64,000 nucleotides of DNA from G963666705 sp963666705 (GTDB lineage Bacteria > Pseudomonadota > Alphaproteobacteria > CADEGL01): contig CAXXKO010000026.1 in NCBI GenBank assembly GCA_963666705.2, positions 62,001 to 126,000 on the forward strand, read 5' to 3'. Positions 26,684 to 35,320 of the stretch are shown piece after piece; positions within the stretch are counted from its first letter, which is position 1; each line of letters opens with the position of its first letter. The translations under genes and the position numbers were made by a program. The notes beneath the pieces were generated by a model. The model made no database searches. It saw nothing but the letters and a program-made list of their open reading frames with translations, and was not told where the DNA came from.

Positions 26684-27264
26684 CTATGAAAACACCTTCA
26701 TGATCCATGGATAGGCGCAGAGGGTTCGCATACGATCCGGTTCTGCGATGAGGTCGATCCATGCTTGGCAACAGGCGTCGATGATGGCCTCGGTGTCGTC
26801 GAGGACGCGGAGCGATAGGAAGCGTTCGCGTAGGTAGAGCCAAACCCGCTCGACGGGGTTGAGTTCGGGACTGTAAGGCGGCAACAGCGCCAAGGTGACG
26901 TTGTCGGGGACGGTGAGGGCGCGCTCGTCGTGCCAACCGGCGCCGTCGCACATCATGACGGCGTGCGCATCCTGGTCCAGGGTATCGGCGAAGTGTGCGA
27001 GAAACAGGTCCATGACCTTGGCGTTGACGCTCGGCATCACCAGGGTGACGTCGTCGCCGGTGTCCGGGCGCACGGCGGAGAAGATGTAGGCCCACTGGTA
27101 GCCGATTTGACGCGTCCCGGGGGCACGCTCGCCCCTGCGCCACCACCGGTGACACACCCGGCCCTTGTTGCCGACGCGCGCTTCATCCTGAAACCACAGC
27201 TGTAGGCGCTTGTCGGGATGCGCCGCGGCGGTCGCCTTCAGGATGTCGCGAAGCCCCCTTTTTT
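26684..27264 (-). CDS. IS630 transposase, second frame (DDE catalytic part)
   Basis: This frame continues the upstream IS630 frame after a -1 shift near 27259-27264. It contains the DDE domain: LWFQDEARVGNKGRVCHRWW, a second aspartate in MCDGAGWHDERALTVPDNVT and the typical LLPPYSPELNPVERVWLYLR with the third acidic residue. The frame remains open upstream to 27427 but that part only shadows the first frame. The product would function only as a fusion with the upstream DNA-binding part. Confidence 0.85.
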
Positions 27265-27762
27265 GAAGCGCTCCTGCGCTTCGGCGTCCCTTCGCGGGTG
27301 GCTCGGGCGCGCCTTCTGGCGGGAAAATCCCATCCGCCGTAGAACCCGGGTCATGCTCGAGGGGTGGTAGGTCTTGGCGAAGCGCTCCTCCAGCCAGCGG
27401 CACAGATCGGCCCGGGTCCAGGCGCAAACCCCGTCGCGCTCAGGCTCCGGCCCGGCGATGATGACCGCCGCCAGCGCCGCTTCCTCGTCTGCCGTCAGCC
27501 GCCGCGGCGAGTAGCCCTTTGGACGGTCGTGAAGCCCCTCCAATCCCTTTGCATTGTAACGAACAACCGCGTCGCGAAGCGTTTGGCGATCCATCCCCGC
27601 AAGCCGCGCGGCATCAGCCCAGGGCATCTCCTCCAAAGCATTCGCGATCCCATAGGCCCGCGCCGCCGCTCGACCGTACGATTCCACGCGAGCCCAGCGC
27701 CGAAGCTCCAAAGGCGTCAAATCATCCCGTATCTTGAGTGCTGATCCCATGACATCCCCCAC
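27238..27762 (-). CDS. IS630 transposase, first frame (helix-turn-helix part)
   Basis: This 174-residue frame contains the two N-terminal helix-turn-helix domains of an IS630 transposase (LAGMDRQTLRDAVVRYNAKG, LTADEEAALAAVI, CRWLEERFAKTYHPSSMTRV). It ends shortly after an A6G5 run (27264-27254 on the minus strand); the catalytic domain continues in the -1 frame. Start at 27762 or at the second ATG four codons later. In many IS630 elements the two frames are joined by programmed -1 frameshifting at an A-run; here the A6 run fits, but a plain mutation cannot be excluded. Confidence 0.85.
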   Translation of the reverse strand: MGDVMGSALKIRDDLTPLELRRWARVESYGRAAARAYGIANALEEMPWADAARLAGMDRQTLRDAVVRYNAKGLEGLHDRPKGYSPRRLTADEEAALAAVIIAGPEPERDGVCAWTRADLCRWLEERFAKTYHPSSMTRVLRRMGFSRQKARPSHPRRDAEAQERFKKGGFATS

Positions 27763-27830
27763 ATCTGGTGGGAGACCATAGAATCACAATCCGCCATCAT
27801 CCGCCATCAATGAATATCCCGAGACACTAG

Positions 27831-29143
27831 TGTCCGGTTAACTGTGGCGGTTTTCCGGTTAGTGGGTTGTGGTTAAACGTTCTTTCGGGATATTCGCGTG
27901 TCACCGACTTGAACTCCCGGTGTTAAGCCAGACATGCTCCTGCCTTCCCGGTCAGGAGCATGGCTCATGTATGCAGGCAAGATCGTTTTCGCCCAGGTGA
28001 TCGACCATCTGCCCGTGCACAGCTTGCGCCGTTGCGTCCACCGCTACGGCGGCGATCGCAGGCTGCGAAGCTTCTCCTGCCTCGATCGGTATCTGTGCAT
28101 GGCCTTCGCGCAGCTGACCTATCGCGAGAGCCTGCGCGACATCGAGGCCTGCCTGCGCGCCCAGCACACCAAGCTCTACCACATGGGCATCCGCGGGCGC
28201 GTCGCCCGCGCCACCTTGGCCGACGCCAACGAGAGGCGCGACTGGCGCATCCATGCCGACTTCGCCCAGGCGCTGATCCGCATCGCCCGGCCGCTCTATG
28301 CCCAAGACAGCTTCGGCCTCGAGCTCGACCACACCGTCTATGCCCTCGACTCGACCACCATCGACCTCTGCCTCGCGGTCTTCCCCTGGGCCCCGTTCCA
28401 GCGCACCAAGGCCGCCATCAAGCTCCACACCCTCTTGGATCTGCGCGGCAATATCCCAACTTTCATCCATATCAGCGACGGCCGATGGCACGACGTGAGG
28501 GTGCTCGACGAGCTGGTCCCCGAGCCCGGCGCCTTCTACGTCCTGGACCGCGGATACATCCATTTCGCCCGCCTCCATCGCCTGAGCCAGGGCGCCGCCT
28601 TCTTCGTCGTCCGGGCACGGGCCAAGTTCCAGTTCCGCAGGATCGCGTCCCGCGCAATCGACAAGACCACCGGCCTGCGCTGCGACCAGACCATCCGCAC
28701 CGCCGGCCAGCACACCGCCACCGACTACCCGGACAGGCTCCGCCGCGTCCGATACCGCGACCCCGAGAGCGGCAAGGCCTTCACCTTCCTGACCAACAAC
28801 TTCACCCTGCCGGCGCTGACCATCGCCCAGCTCTACAAATGCCGCTGGCAGGTCGAGCTGTTCTTCAAATGGATCAAGCAGCACCTGCGCATCAAGCGCT
28901 TCTACGGCACCTCCGAGAACGCCGTCAAATCCCAGATCTGGATCGCCGTCTCCGTCTATGTGTTGATCGCCATCGTCAAGAAGCGCTTGGCTATCAACGC
29001 CAGCCTCTACACAATCCTCCAGGTCCTCAGCCTCACCGTCTTCGAAAAAACACCGCTCCTTCAATTGCTTACAAATCCAGAAACCACGACACCAATCCAC
29101 CCCCATGCTAACCAATTGAATCTATTCGACTATTAACCGGACA
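27831..29143 (+). mobile_element. IS4-family insertion sequence nested in IS630
   Basis: The ends are TGTCCGGTTAA and its inverted complement, bordered by CTAG on both sides (27827-27830 and 29144-29147), a likely 4-bp target duplication. Because the flanks are themselves nearly palindromic the exact boundary could shift by a base or two. Precise removal restores the right end of the IS630. The intact transposase and flanks indicate a recent insertion. Confidence 0.87.
27967..29136 (+). CDS. IS4-family transposase (DUF4372 plus DDE domain)
   Basis: This is a 389-residue transposase. The N-terminal DUF4372-like part (MYAGKIVFAQVIDHLPVHSL, YRESLRDIEACLRAQ) is followed by a DDE_1 core with ALDSTTIDLCL, DGRWHDVRVLDELV, FYVLDRGYIHFARL and the YREK-like signature YKCRWQVELFFKWIKQHLRIKRF containing the catalytic glutamate. 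The ATG at 27967 is preceded by AGGAG at 8 bases; an ATG at 27934 in the same frame is possible. The frame is intact, so the element may be active. Confidence 0.93.
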   Translation: MYAGKIVFAQVIDHLPVHSLRRCVHRYGGDRRLRSFSCLDRYLCMAFAQLTYRESLRDIEACLRAQHTKLYHMGIRGRVARATLADANERRDWRIHADFAQALIRIARPLYAQDSFGLELDHTVYALDSTTIDLCLAVFPWAPFQRTKAAIKLHTLLDLRGNIPTFIHISDGRWHDVRVLDELVPEPGAFYVLDRGYIHFARLHRLSQGAAFFVVRARAKFQFRRIASRAIDKTTGLRCDQTIRTAGQHTATDYPDRLRRVRYRDPESGKAFTFLTNNFTLPALTIAQLYKCRWQVELFFKWIKQHLRIKRFYGTSENAVKSQIWIAVSVYVLIAIVKKRLAINASLYTILQVLSLTVFEKTPLLQLLTNPETTTPIHPHANQLNLFDY

Positions 29144-29181
29144 CTAGTGATCCCGAGAGTCAATTCAGGCGCTCACTGGTA

Positions 29182-29228
29182 TAAGAAGCCAAGGCTGCGG
29201 ATGCGGCCGCCCGGTGCTCGCGGGAACA
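29182..29228. repeat. Structured intergenic repeat, copy B right part
   Basis: AAGAAGCCAAGG...GCGGATGCGGCCGCCCGG...GGGAACAT matches the tail of copy A (about 13129-13173) with a few substitutions. It is separated from its left part by the IS630/IS4 nest. Confidence 0.75.
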
Positions 29229-29385
29229 TTCGACCGGTCTCCCCCGAGGCCGACCGGTCTATGACCCGACGGGTGGCCACGAGCGCGATCGGTCGCCTCG
29301 AGCGCACCGACCCCTTGAAATTTCGGAAAACATACCCATCTCCTGACCGCGCCCGGACCCGCCCGCCAGCCCCGCGGCGGAACGA

Positions 29386-29474
29386 TGTCAAGGTTTGTCA
29401 AGGTTCGGCTCCCAAATCTTTAACTAATTGATATATAACGACTTCAGGTCGCGGCACCCTGACAGGCCTTGACG
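29386..29474. repeat. TGTCAAGG inverted intergenic element, copy 1
   Basis: TGTCAAGGTTTGTCAAGGTT is followed by an AT-rich centre (ACTAATTGATAT, ACTTCAGGT) and a right arm CCTGACAGGCCTTGACG. The same arrangement occurs at 54468-54556 with a better-conserved right arm. Both copies lie a few tens to about 100 bases beyond the 3' end of a minus-strand gene. The rest of 29229-29507 shows no supported gene. Confidence 0.75.
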
Positions 29475-29507
29475 TTCCGGCCGGCCGGGCGAGCGGCACG
29501 CCCGCCG

Positions 29508-31388
29508 TCAGGTGCCGCCGTCCGGCTCGCGCGCCGCCTCGTCGGAGATGTCGTCGAAGGAGGCATAGCTCATGCGGTAGAGGCGGCTGTAGAGGCCGCC
29601 TGACGCCATCAGCTCGTCGTGGCTGCCGACCTCGATGATGGCGCCGTCGCGCAGCACGATGATGCGGTCGGCGCCGCGGATGGTCGCCAGCCGATGGGCG
29701 ATGACGAGCGCCGTGCGGCCCTCGAGCAGGCGGGCGAGGGCGCGCTGGATCTCGAGCTCGGTGTGGCTGTCCACGTTCGCCGTCGCCTCGTCGAGCACCA
29801 GGATGCGGGCGTCGGCGACCAGCGCCCGGGCGAAGCTCAGGAGCTGGCGCTGGCCCAGGGAGAGGTTGGCGCCGCCCTGCTCGAGCCGGGTATCGTACCC
29901 GGCGCGCAGGCGCATGATGAAATCGTGGGCGCCGACGGCCTTGGCCGTCTCGACGATCTCGGCGTGGGTCGCGTCCGTCTTGGCGTAGCGGATGTTCTCG
30001 AGGATGGTGCCCGAGAACAGGTAGGGCTCCTGCAGCACCATGGCGACCTCATGGCCCAGGGAGTCCTGGGTCACGTCGCGCACGTCATGGCCGCCGACCA
30101 TCACCTCGCCTTCCCAGACGTCGTAGAAGCGGTGGGCCAGGGCCGTGATGCTGGTCTTGCCCGATCCGGTGGGGCCGACCAGCGCCACCGTCTCGCCGGG
30201 CTCGATGCGGAAGGAGATGTCCCTCAAGACCGGCTGGTCCGGCACGTAGCCGAAGGTCACACGGCGGAACTCGACCGAGCCGTCGAAGTCGTCGGGGGCG
30301 ACCGCGCCCGGCTTGTCCTCGACCGCGACGGGCACGTCGAGGACCTCGAAGATGCGCTGCCCGGCGGCCATGGCGCGCTGCATCATGGAGTACTGGATGG
30401 TCAGCGACCGAATGGGATCGAAGAAGCGCTGGACGTAGAACACGAAGGCGATCATGACGCCGATGTCGAGGGCGTCCTCCAGCACCAGCTCGCCACCCAC
30501 GATGACGACGATGGCCATGGCGCCGCCGGTCAGGGTATCGACGATCGGGATCATGATGTTGGAGAGCTTGGAGGCCGTGAGGTGGGTGCGCAGGTTGTCG
30601 GTCGCCTTCTCGTCGAAGAGGGCGTAGTTGACGTCCTCGCGCCCCATCTCCTGGACCGCGCGGACGCCGTGCACCATCTCGGCGAGGGCGCCGTTCGCGC
30701 TGCTGCTGGCCTCGCGCGCGCGCAGGAAGACGCGCCGGGCATAGGGCAGCCAGATGATCCGCACCAGGAACAGCACCGGGACGACGGACAGTGTCATGGC
30801 GCCGAGTCGCGCATCGAGGCTCACGAGCACCACGATGATGCCCACCAGCAGGACGAGGTCGCCGATGGCGAAGATGGAGGCCTCGAGGAACTCCTGCAGG
30901 GCATAGATATCGCCCTGCAGGCGCGACATCAGCCGGCCGACCTCTGTCTTGTCCATGAAGGAGAGGGAGACGACCTGCAGGTGCGCGTACATGGCGCGGC
31001 GCAGGTCGAACAGCAGGTGCTCGGCAACCTTGCCGACGATCGTCTCCTGGGTGTGGTTGGCCACGTAGTTGACGGTGACGACGGCCACGAACAGCAGGGC
31101 CATCATGTCGAGCAGGGCGCGCCCGCCATCGTCGGCGATGAGCGCGTCGTCGACCGCCGCCCGGATGACGAGCGGGATGGAGAGCTGGGTCAGCGTGTAA
31201 ACGAGCACGGAGCCGACGGCAAAATAGAGCTTCTTCCGGTATGGCGCCAGGTAGCGGACGAAGCGCCGGACCACCCATTTGTCGAAAACGCGGCCGAACA
31301 TCTCCTCCTCGTAGGAGATCTGCGATCCGACCACGGCGAGCGGCGGGCGGTCGTCACCGAGCATGGCGGCGGGCTGCGTGACGGACAC
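29508..31388 (-). CDS. ABC exporter half-transporter (MsbA/BmrD type), consensus-glutamate subunit
   Basis: This 626-residue half-transporter has six membrane helices in the first 340 residues, then a nucleotide-binding domain with Walker A (GPTGSGKTS), Q-loop (VLQEPYLFSG), an atypical signature LSLGQRQLL, Walker B with the catalytic glutamate (ILVLDEATANVD) and switch histidine (VIAHRLATI). It starts with GTG three bases after the stop of the partner gene, so the two are co-translated. The N-terminal extension of about 45 residues before the first helix is common in heterodimeric exporters. It should export lipids, drugs or peptides across the inner membrane; substrate unknown. Confidence 0.92.
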   Translation of the reverse strand: MSVTQPAAMLGDDRPPLAVVGSQISYEEEMFGRVFDKWVVRRFVRYLAPYRKKLYFAVGSVLVYTLTQLSIPLVIRAAVDDALIADDGGRALLDMMALLFVAVVTVNYVANHTQETIVGKVAEHLLFDLRRAMYAHLQVVSLSFMDKTEVGRLMSRLQGDIYALQEFLEASIFAIGDLVLLVGIIVVLVSLDARLGAMTLSVVPVLFLVRIIWLPYARRVFLRAREASSSANGALAEMVHGVRAVQEMGREDVNYALFDEKATDNLRTHLTASKLSNIMIPIVDTLTGGAMAIVVIVGGELVLEDALDIGVMIAFVFYVQRFFDPIRSLTIQYSMMQRAMAAGQRIFEVLDVPVAVEDKPGAVAPDDFDGSVEFRRVTFGYVPDQPVLRDISFRIEPGETVALVGPTGSGKTSITALAHRFYDVWEGEVMVGGHDVRDVTQDSLGHEVAMVLQEPYLFSGTILENIRYAKTDATHAEIVETAKAVGAHDFIMRLRAGYDTRLEQGGANLSLGQRQLLSFARALVADARILVLDEATANVDSHTELEIQRALARLLEGRTALVIAHRLATIRGADRIIVLRDGAIIEVGSHDELMASGGLYSRLYRMSYASFDDISDEAAREPDGGT

Positions 31389-31391
31389 GCC

Positions 31392-33293
31392 TCAGCCCTC
31401 CCCGTCGCGGGCGCGGAGCGGCCTCGTGTCGGCGGGCCGCGCCTGCAGGTCGTAAAGCTCGCGGTAGCGGCCGCCCAGTGCGATCAGCTCGTCGTGGCTG
31501 CCGCGCTCGACGATGCGCCCACCGTCGAGGAACAGGATCTCGTCGGCATGCATCAGCGAGCTCAATCGGTGGGCGATGATGACGACAGCGCGCTCTTTCG
31601 TGATTTCCTTGAGCGCCACCCGGATGCGCTGCTCGGTCGCCGCATCGACCGCCGCCGTCGAATCGTCGAGGACCAGCACGTTGCTCTCGAGCATGATGCC
31701 ACGCGCGATCGACAGGCGCTGGCGCTGGCCGCCCGAGAGGGAGACGCCGCGCTCGCCCACCAGGGTCTCGTAGCCCATGGGCAACTGTTCGATGTAGTTG
31801 TGCAACTGCGCCGCCGCGGCCGAGCGCTGGATGCTGGCATGCCCGGCCCAGGGGTCGCCGTAGGCCACGTTGTGCTCGATGCTGGCGGTGAAGAGGAAGG
31901 GCTGCTGCTGGACGATGCTGACCGCGCGCCGCAGGGAGGCGAGGGTCACGTCCCGGATGTCCTGGCCGTCGATGGTGATGCGCCCGCCCGTCACGTCGTA
32001 ATAGCGGCCCATGAGGTGGGCGATGGTGGACTTGCCGCTGCCCGGCGGGCCGACGATGCCGATGGTCTTGCCGGGCCGCGCTTCGAGCTCGATGCCGGAG
32101 AGGGTGCGCTGGTCGTGGGTCCAGGCCGGATACTGGAAGTCCACTCCCTCGAAGCGCAGCACGCCCTCGTGGACCTCGGCCGCCTTGGCGTCGGGGCGGT
32201 CGGCGACCGAGGGCTCGAGGTCGAGGACCGCGAGCAGGCGGCCGCCACAGGTCGAGGCGCGGGCGATCGAGTTGACCATCCAGCTGATCTGGCGCACCGG
32301 CATCTGCAGGATCGTCATGAAGGAGAGGAACTGCGCCAGCTGGCCGAGGGTGATCTCGCCGTCGATGGTCTTCTGGCCGCCGATCCAGAGCACGAGCGCC
32401 ATGGTGACGAAGTAGACGAAGGTGATCTGGGTCGTGTTGCGCACGAAGAGCAGGATGCGCCGGTGGGCGATGGCGACCGCGCTCTTCGAGATGCGGTCGA
32501 AGCGGGCGAGCTCGAAGGCCTGGGCGGCGAAGGAGCGCACGACGCGGATGCCGGCCAGGTTCTCCTCCATCACCTTGGTCAGCTCGGCCAGCTCGTCCTG
32601 GAGCGCGAGCCAGGCGGCGCGCAGCTTGATACGGGCGAACGAGGCGCGCACGCCGACGATGGGCACGAAGCTCAGGGCCACGAGGCCGAGGGTGAGATCG
32701 ATGCGGAAGAGGATGGTGGCGCCGCCGCCGAACAGCACCACGAGCAGGAAGAAGCGCAGGATGCCGGTGTCGACCCACAGGCGCACGCCCTCGATATCGA
32801 GGATGCCGCGGGTCATGAGGTCGCCGCTGTGGATGCGGTCGTGCCAGGAGAAGCTGAGGGTCTGCAGCTTGCGGTAATAGGCCAGGCGCAGGTGGTAGCC
32901 GATGAGCTGGCCGACCGCCTCGCCCTGGTAGTTCTGCAGCATGGTGAAGAGGCCGCGCAGAACGCTGGCACCCATCAGCAGGAACGCCGTGTACATCAAT
33001 GCCTGGCGCGCGTCGCCGCCCCCCCCGGCCTCGACCGCGCCCGTGAGCAACCCCTGGGCCTGGTCCACCGCCCGGCCGACGAACTGCGGCACGAAGAGCT
33101 GGAACGTCCCCGCCAACAGCGTCGCGCAGATGGCGATGGCCATGCGCCAGCGGTGGCGGAACGCGATCCCCGTGAGCCGCAGCAACACCCTCGTGTCCAG
33201 GCTCGAGACCTCGATCCTGTAACTGGGGTCCGCCTCGCTGTCGGAATGCGATTGTGGGGCCGTGTTAGGCGCCTGGGCCGTTGTCGTGGTCAC
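31392..33293 (-). CDS. ABC exporter half-transporter, degenerate-site subunit
   Basis: This 633-residue partner of the downstream half-transporter has six membrane helices followed by a nucleotide-binding domain with Walker A (GPPGSGKST), a canonical signature LSGGQRQRL and switch histidine (IIAHRLSSL). In Walker B the catalytic glutamate is replaced by aspartate (VLVLDDSTAAVD). Together with the LSLGQ signature of the partner, this gives one consensus and one degenerate ATP site, the arrangement known for heterodimeric exporters such as TM287/288. The ATG at 33293 opens the operon, and the promoter should lie in 33294-33727. Confidence 0.92.
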   Translation of the reverse strand: MTTTTAQAPNTAPQSHSDSEADPSYRIEVSSLDTRVLLRLTGIAFRHRWRMAIAICATLLAGTFQLFVPQFVGRAVDQAQGLLTGAVEAGGGGDARQALMYTAFLLMGASVLRGLFTMLQNYQGEAVGQLIGYHLRLAYYRKLQTLSFSWHDRIHSGDLMTRGILDIEGVRLWVDTGILRFFLLVVLFGGGATILFRIDLTLGLVALSFVPIVGVRASFARIKLRAAWLALQDELAELTKVMEENLAGIRVVRSFAAQAFELARFDRISKSAVAIAHRRILLFVRNTTQITFVYFVTMALVLWIGGQKTIDGEITLGQLAQFLSFMTILQMPVRQISWMVNSIARASTCGGRLLAVLDLEPSVADRPDAKAAEVHEGVLRFEGVDFQYPAWTHDQRTLSGIELEARPGKTIGIVGPPGSGKSTIAHLMGRYYDVTGGRITIDGQDIRDVTLASLRRAVSIVQQQPFLFTASIEHNVAYGDPWAGHASIQRSAAAAQLHNYIEQLPMGYETLVGERGVSLSGGQRQRLSIARGIMLESNVLVLDDSTAAVDAATEQRIRVALKEITKERAVVIIAHRLSSLMHADEILFLDGGRIVERGSHDELIALGGRYRELYDLQARPADTRPLRARDGEG

Positions 33294-33727
33294 CGAAGGA
33301 TCCGCTCATAAAAATGGTCTCGCGCTCGGAAAAGAGCTCGGCGCGGCCATAGCCACGCCCAAGCTCGAACCAGTACCCGCGAAACTTCGCCGATGAATCG
33401 AGCCTGCGCACCGTATTTCGGGGTCGAGCTCCCGCGCGCGACAAGTGGTCGGCGGGCATTGTAGCAACTTCTCCCTGGAGAACCCAATACCCGACATGGG
33501 GCAACGAAAGTTGTTCCTTAAAATTCAAATGGTTGAATGAATCGAGATAAGGACGTCGAACCAAGGACGATGTGCTGGCCGATCCGCCGCGACCTCGGGT
33601 CGAACCGCCAAATCACACCCGTTCGCTTTCGCGTCGCAATTCCCGCCAGTTCGTGGATACTAGGGCCATCCGCCCGTGGCGGGTCCCGGGGACGCTCCCC
33701 AACGCCAGGCTTGAAGCGAGGTTTGCG
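33294..33727. other. Divergent intergenic region between exporter and tautomerase genes
   Basis: This region holds the start sides of two divergent units. A minus-strand open frame at 33265-33564 and short plus frames exist, but they match no family. The AT-richer stretch around 33505-33550 (CCTTAAAATTCAAATGG) is a candidate promoter zone; no firm -35/-10 pair could be assigned. Confidence 0.4.
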
Positions 33728-33931
33728 ATGCCGATTATCACGATTTCGATTTTCGAGGAACGATCCACGGACCAGAAGCGCGCGCTCGTCGAGGGGATGA
33801 CGGACGTCCTTTGTAACGTACTCGGCAGCAACCCCGAGTCGGTCAACGTCATCATCGAGGAAAAGAGCCGGGAGAACTGGGCCATCGGCCGGCAGCTCGG
33901 CATCGACCGCCAGCGCAAAGCGCAAAGCTGA
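33728..33931 (+). CDS. 4-oxalocrotonate tautomerase-family small enzyme
   Basis: This 67-residue protein begins MPIITISIFEERSTDQKRAL. The N-terminal proline exposed after removal of methionine is the catalytic base of 4-oxalocrotonate tautomerases. The segments VEGMTDVLCNVLGSNPESVN and VIIEEKSRENWAIG are family-typical, and length is normal for hexameric members. AAGCGAGG precedes the ATG. Such enzymes tautomerise unsaturated oxoacids in aromatic ring catabolism; the Rieske oxygenase gene about 90 bases downstream fits that setting, although the true substrate is unknown. Confidence 0.88.
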   Translation: MPIITISIFEERSTDQKRALVEGMTDVLCNVLGSNPESVNVIIEEKSRENWAIGRQLGIDRQRKAQS

Positions 33932-34019
33932 GGCGCGGCGCGCATCGGGCGGGCGATCGTGCGGTGACACGCGGCGCGTCCCGCTGGCATCCTGCCCAGC
34001 GATAGGGAGGGAGGGCGAC

Positions 34020-35165
34020 ATGGCTGACACAGGCATGGCCGATGGGGCGCTCGAGCGCTTCGACCGCGAGGCCGCGCGCTCCCACACCCTCCCCGGCCGG
34101 TTCTATCTCGAGCCGGAGATCTTCGAGGCCGAGAAGGAGGCGATCTTCTATCGCCGTTGGCAATTCGCCGGCCATGTGAGCCAGCTCGGCCAGCCGGGCG
34201 ACTACGTCACCCAGGACGTGGCGGACGAAAGCGTGGTCGTGCTGCGCGACGGTTCGGGCGGGCTGCGCGGCTTCTTCAACGTCTGCCAGCACCGCGCCCA
34301 CCGCCTGCTGGAGGGCGAGGGGCACCTGAAGGGCGGGATCACATGCCCCTATCACGCCTGGGCCTATGGGCTCGACGGCGCCCTGCGCGCCGCCCCCCAC
34401 GGCCGCGGCACCCGGGGTTTCGACAAGGCGGATTTCTCTCTCTCGCCCGTCCGCGTCGAGGTCCTGTGCGGCTTCGTCTTCTTCAACATCGATCCCGAGG
34501 CCGCCCCCCTTGCCGAGGGCCTGGGCGCTTTCGAGGCTGAGTTCCTGTCCTTCGGCCCGAAGCCGGAGAAGCTGGTGCGGGCCTACCGCAAGCAGATCGA
34601 GGTCGGGGCCAATTGGAAGAACGTGATCGAGAACTACGACGAGTGCTACCACTGCCTGCGGGCCCACCCGACCCTGATGGCGGCGGCGCTCGACATGAAG
34701 TCGTACCGGATCGATGTGCACGACGCCTACCACGTCCACAACAGCGGCAATCGCGGCGAGCGCCAGGGCTACCGCCTCTCGCCCGACGACGGGCCGCGGG
34801 CCGGCGACTTCGCAAGCTGGCTCATCTGGCCCAACACGGTCTTCGAATACTACCCCGGCGGCAAGCTCACCCTCTTCCACAACGCACCGCTCGGGCCCGA
34901 GCGGACGCTCCAGACCATCGAATGGTACCTGCCCCAGGCCGCGCCCACGGACGCCGAACGGGAGGTCATCGAATTCGTCGACGTGGTGCGAATGGAGGAC
35001 ATCCCCATCGTCGAGAGCGTGCAGCGCGGCCTGCGCAGCCGGGGCTATCGCCAGGGCCGCTTCATGGTCGACGAGGATTGCGGGGGCTCGAGCGAGCACG
35101 CCGTCCACGACTTCCAGCGCAAGGTGCTGGACGCCCTCGGTCTGCCGCCCGGGCGGGGCTCCTAG
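34020..35165 (+). CDS. Rieske non-heme iron oxygenase, alpha subunit (GbcA/CntA-like)
   Basis: This 381-residue oxygenase has a Rieske [2Fe-2S] site (C89, H91 in CQHRAH; C109, H112 in CPYHAW) and a C-terminal catalytic domain with NYDECYHCLRAHP, whose aspartate and histidines bind mononuclear iron. The overall layout resembles the quaternary-amine oxygenases (glycine betaine, carnitine, stachydrine) more than ring-dihydroxylating naphthalene-type enzymes, but this is from memory of the family. No reductase or ferredoxin gene is next to it. GGGAGGGAGGG lies before the ATG. The stop codon is part of a strong terminator hairpin. Confidence 0.9.
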   Translation: MADTGMADGALERFDREAARSHTLPGRFYLEPEIFEAEKEAIFYRRWQFAGHVSQLGQPGDYVTQDVADESVVVLRDGSGGLRGFFNVCQHRAHRLLEGEGHLKGGITCPYHAWAYGLDGALRAAPHGRGTRGFDKADFSLSPVRVEVLCGFVFFNIDPEAAPLAEGLGAFEAEFLSFGPKPEKLVRAYRKQIEVGANWKNVIENYDECYHCLRAHPTLMAAALDMKSYRIDVHDAYHVHNSGNRGERQGYRLSPDDGPRAGDFASWLIWPNTVFEYYPGGKLTLFHNAPLGPERTLQTIEWYLPQAAPTDAEREVIEFVDVVRMEDIPIVESVQRGLRSRGYRQGRFMVDEDCGGSSEHAVHDFQRKVLDALGLPPGRGS

Positions 35166-35204
35166 AGTGGGTCCGCATTGATCGGACCCACTCTAGCTTT
35201 TTTG
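35162..35204 (+). terminator. Rho-independent terminator of the Rieske oxygenase gene
   Basis: A perfect 14-bp stem (CTAGAGTGGGTCCG and its complement, 35162-35175 with 35183-35196) with a 7-base loop is followed by CTTTTTT. The TAG stop codon of the Rieske gene lies in the left arm. The hairpin is also the end of a repeated intergenic element. Confidence 0.9.
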
Positions 35205-35311
35205 TCGCTCGCGGCAGCGGACCATTCGGTCCGCGCCTGCGCGGGCGCGCCGGACAACCGGCGGGCCGCTTCGCGGCCTGGAGCGATTCCAGACGAACTG
35301 GAATTGCTCTC
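35162..35311 (-). repeat. CTAGAG intergenic palindromic repeat, full copy, inverted
   Basis: Read on the minus strand, this matches 25679-25828 almost throughout: TTCCAGTTCGTCTGGAA hairpin, GCGGCCCGCCGGT block, GCGCGCCCGCGCAGGCGCGG hairpin and the CTAGAG stem. In this copy the CTAGAG stem is perfect and followed by T residues on the plus strand, making a working terminator. Confidence 0.88.
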
Positions 35312-35320
35312 GGCGCCTAC

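Larger units (their letters stand above)
26675..29179 (-). mobile_element. IS630-family insertion sequence, carrying a nested IS4
   Basis: The outer ends are CCAGTGAGC and its inverted complement, each bordered by TA (26673-26674 and 29180-29181), the target dinucleotide duplicated by IS630/mariner elements. Removing it joins the two parts of structured repeat copy B. The element itself is interrupted by a 1,313-bp IS4 at 27831-29143, so its own length was about 1.19 kb. Its transposase lies on the minus strand in two overlapping frames. Confidence 0.85.

Noticed and set aside
29619..33311. Very long open frame (over 1,200 codons) antisense to the ABC exporter genes
   Set aside because: It mirrors the coding frame of high-GC genes on the other strand and has low-complexity, unrecognisable composition.
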